DNA from: Lujinxingia sediminis
GTDB lineage: Bacteria; Myxococcota_A; Bradymonadia; Bradymonadales; Bradymonadaceae
Direction of reading: 5' to 3'
Length of the DNA: 64,000 bases
Assembly: GCF_004005565.1 (NCBI RefSeq)
Contig: NZ_SADD01000014.1
Location: 61,876-125,875 of the forward strand
Position numbers and translations under genes: made by a program. Below, one piece after another: positions 62,732 to 64,000 of this stretch (positions are counted from its first letter, which is position 1; every line of letters begins with the position of its first letter). The notes beneath the pieces were generated by a model. That model searched no databases and was not told where the DNA came from. It worked only from the letters and a program-made list of their open reading frames with translations.

Positions 62732-64000
62732 TTAGAACTGGGTCTGAAGAATGCGGCGGACCTCGTCGGCGCTCTGGCCGTCGGGTTGAATCTCCAGAAA
62801 CTTCTCGTAGGCGCCTTTGGCCTGATCGCGGCGCCCGGCGAGCTGGTAGGCGGTGGCCAACTCCAGGTAGAAGGCGCCGGTGCGCATGCCCAGCCGCTCG
62901 GCGCGGGTGAGATGCTCGACGGCCTCGGCGTTGTTGCCATCGTAAAGGGCAGCCTGACCGTGGAGGAAGGCGACCTGGCGATTGTTGGGCGCGCGCTTGC
63001 TCAAGTCGCGGGCCAGGGGAAGCGCTTCATCGATTCGCTCGCGCTGGACCATGGTGCGCAGGCGCTGGATGTCTTCGTTGACCGAGGTTTCACGGTCGGG
63101 GGCCGGAGTGGTGGCAGCGGCGCGAAGTTCTTGATCTTCGGGGGCCGGGGTGGTTTCGACGGGCGCGGTTTCTTCGGCGTCGGCTTCCCGGGCAGCAGCA
63201 GCTTCGGCAGCGGCGGCTTCTTCGGCAGCCTGATCTTCGGGGGAGGGTGCAGCCGCGTCGCTTGCGGAGCGTTCGCTGGCGAGTTCCACGGCGGCGGCTT
63301 CGGCCGACATACCTTCGTGGCGAGCGCGGGCCAGGGCCTGATCGAGGTCAAGACCGGTGGGTTCCTCATCTTCAGCGACCTCCTCGCCGACATGAGGCTC
63401 AGCCGCTTCGACCGCAGGCTCCTCCGCTTCAGGTTCGGGCTCCTCGGCGCTGGCCACCTCTTCCGGGATTGCGTCGGCCGGTTCCGGACTCGACGACATC
63501 TGCATCGCTACAAGCGTGATCGCGACAAGCGCCATGATCGCCGCAGCGATCACCCACACCTTCCAGCTCTTCGACTCCCCGGCGAGCTCCTCGCCGAGGT
63601 CGTCGTACTCATGAAGGCTTTCGCCCTTCTGGAAGAACGAGGCCTCCGAGAGCGCGCCGTCCAGCTGAACCCGGGGGCGCGCATCCGCGGTGGGGGCGGC
63701 GCCGGTGAGGGTAGAGACGGACTCGTTCTCGAGCTCGTTCTCGTTCTCGTTCTCGTTCTCGTTCTCGTTCTCGTTCTCGTTCTCGGGCTCGTTCTCGTTC
63801 TCGGGCTCGTTCTCGTTCTCGGGCTCGTTCTCGTTCTCGGGCTCGTTCTCGTTCTCGTTCTCGGACTCGTTCTCGGGCTCGTTCTCGGGCTCGGACTCGT
63901 TCTCGTTCTCGTTCTCGTTCTCGTTCTCGTTCTCGTTCTCGTTCTCGTTCTCGTTCTCGTTCTCGTTCTCGTTCTCGTGCTCGTTCTCGTTCTCGTGCTC
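62732..64000 (-). CDS. TPR membrane protein with N-terminal Glu-Asn repeat, 5' end beyond window
   Basis: The frame is open from the right window edge to 62732 (422 residues visible). In order: at least 46 dipeptides of Glu plus Asn (sometimes Pro, Ser, His or Leu); a spacer with [18 protein letters not shown]; a membrane helix [19 protein letters not shown]; an acidic Ala/Glu/Pro-rich region of about 130 residues; and two to three TPR helices ([36 protein letters not shown]) at the C-terminus. GTG 63559 opens the helix but is internal: the frame continues upstream. The true start is outside the window. The TPR half is likely outside the inner membrane. Function unknown. Confidence 0.75.
   Translation of the reverse strand, partial: EHENENEHENENENENENENENENENENENENENESEPENEPENESENENENEPENENEPENENEPENENEPENENENENENENENENELENESVSTLTGAAPTADARPRVQLDGALSEASFFQKGESLHEYDDLGEELAGESKSWKVWVIAAAIMALVAITLVAMQMSSSPEPADAIPEEVASAEEPEPEAEEPAVEAAEPHVGEEVAEDEEPTGLDLDQALARARHEGMSAEAAAVELASERSASDAAAPSPEDQAAEEAAAAEAAAAREADAEETAPVETTPAPEDQELRAAATTPAPDRETSVNEDIQRLRTMVQRERIDEALPLARDLSKRAPNNRQVAFLHGQAALYDGNNAEAVEHLTRAERLGMRTGAFYLELATAYQLAGRRDQAKGAYEKFLEIQPDGQSADEVRRILQTQF
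63722..64000 (-). repeat. hexanucleotide microsatellite encoding (Glu-Asn)n
   Basis: Forty-six complete hexamers plus three bases run in register to the window edge. On the coding strand each is GAG plus a variable codon: AAC 35 times, CCC six, TCC two, CAC two, CTC one. An 18-base sub-repeat (one Pro unit and two Asn units) occurs three times in a row at 63782-63835. Changes are almost all in the second codon of each unit and never shift frame. Confidence 0.95.

Noticed and set aside
63559..63561. GTG at 63559 as the start of the TPR protein.
   Set aside because: The frame stays open upstream through a structured spacer and the Glu-Asn tract to the window edge, so this codon is internal.

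Overview
The window is GC-rich, densely coded bacterial chromosome. The gene content fits a member of the former Deltaproteobacteria / Myxococcota with a two-membrane envelope: many lipoproteins, polysaccharide export genes, class II photolyase, RNase P RNA beside a zinc-ribbon coiled-coil protein, and very large DsbA-like proteins. The style (serial DsbA domains, acidic lipoproteins) resembles Bradymonadales, but that is inference from recognition and no marker phylogeny was possible. I saw no transposase, phage gene, CRISPR array or rRNA.

Layout. 1-13.3 kb is a surface-polysaccharide locus: a UDP-glucuronate 4-epimerase (cut by the left edge), two UDP-sugar dehydrogenases, a membrane-bound NDP-sugar 4,6-dehydratase, an O-antigen ligase/polymerase with a TPR tail, a divergent Wzc-type tyrosine autokinase, then an aminotransferase, a left-handed beta-helix acetyltransferase and a Gfo/Idh oxidoreductase. 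Together with the TviB-type dehydrogenase, the last three match the known route to UDP-diacetamido-glucuronate. 13.6-19.7 kb holds an exported unknown protein and three consecutive exported proteins with seven DsbA-like thioredoxin domains, two of which have lost redox cysteines. 19.7-26.1 kb carries an MgtC/DUF4010 membrane protein, lipoproteins, an Hsp20 pair and pyrimidine-nucleoside phosphorylase. 26.1-28.6 kb is an RNA region: rnpB, tRNA-Ile2(CAT), tRNA-Val and two identical tRNA-Asp genes.

28.7-34.3 kb has a YidD-domain lipoprotein, a ChaC-like enzyme, a reduced RmlD-like reductase, an ElyC/SanA-like protein and an ATP-grasp enzyme. 34.4-40.2 kb is the most unusual part. E1-alpha and E1-beta of a 2-oxoacid dehydrogenase are followed by a protein that joins a lipoyl domain and an E1/E3-binding domain to a PglD/NeuD sugar N-acyltransferase, then by a PglC-like phosphoglycosyl transferase. 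This suggests acyl groups made by decarboxylation and carried on a lipoyl arm to an amino sugar. 40.2-43.6 kb holds an SRPBCC-SDR protein, class II photolyase and dodecin.

43.6-64 kb is mainly housekeeping and signalling: two paralogous orphan histidine kinases, glyoxalase I, an NYN-LOTUS protein with thyA-folA, a CHRD lipoprotein, two cyclic-nucleotide-binding proteins, gpsA, prfC, a hydrolase lipoprotein, a His/Gln repeat protein beside a MerC-like protein, a CPBP protease, a TatA-like protein and tsaD. The window ends inside a TPR membrane protein whose N-terminal part is encoded by at least 46 in-register hexanucleotide repeats (Glu-Asn). Most operons are short and many gene pairs converge on perfect hairpins.
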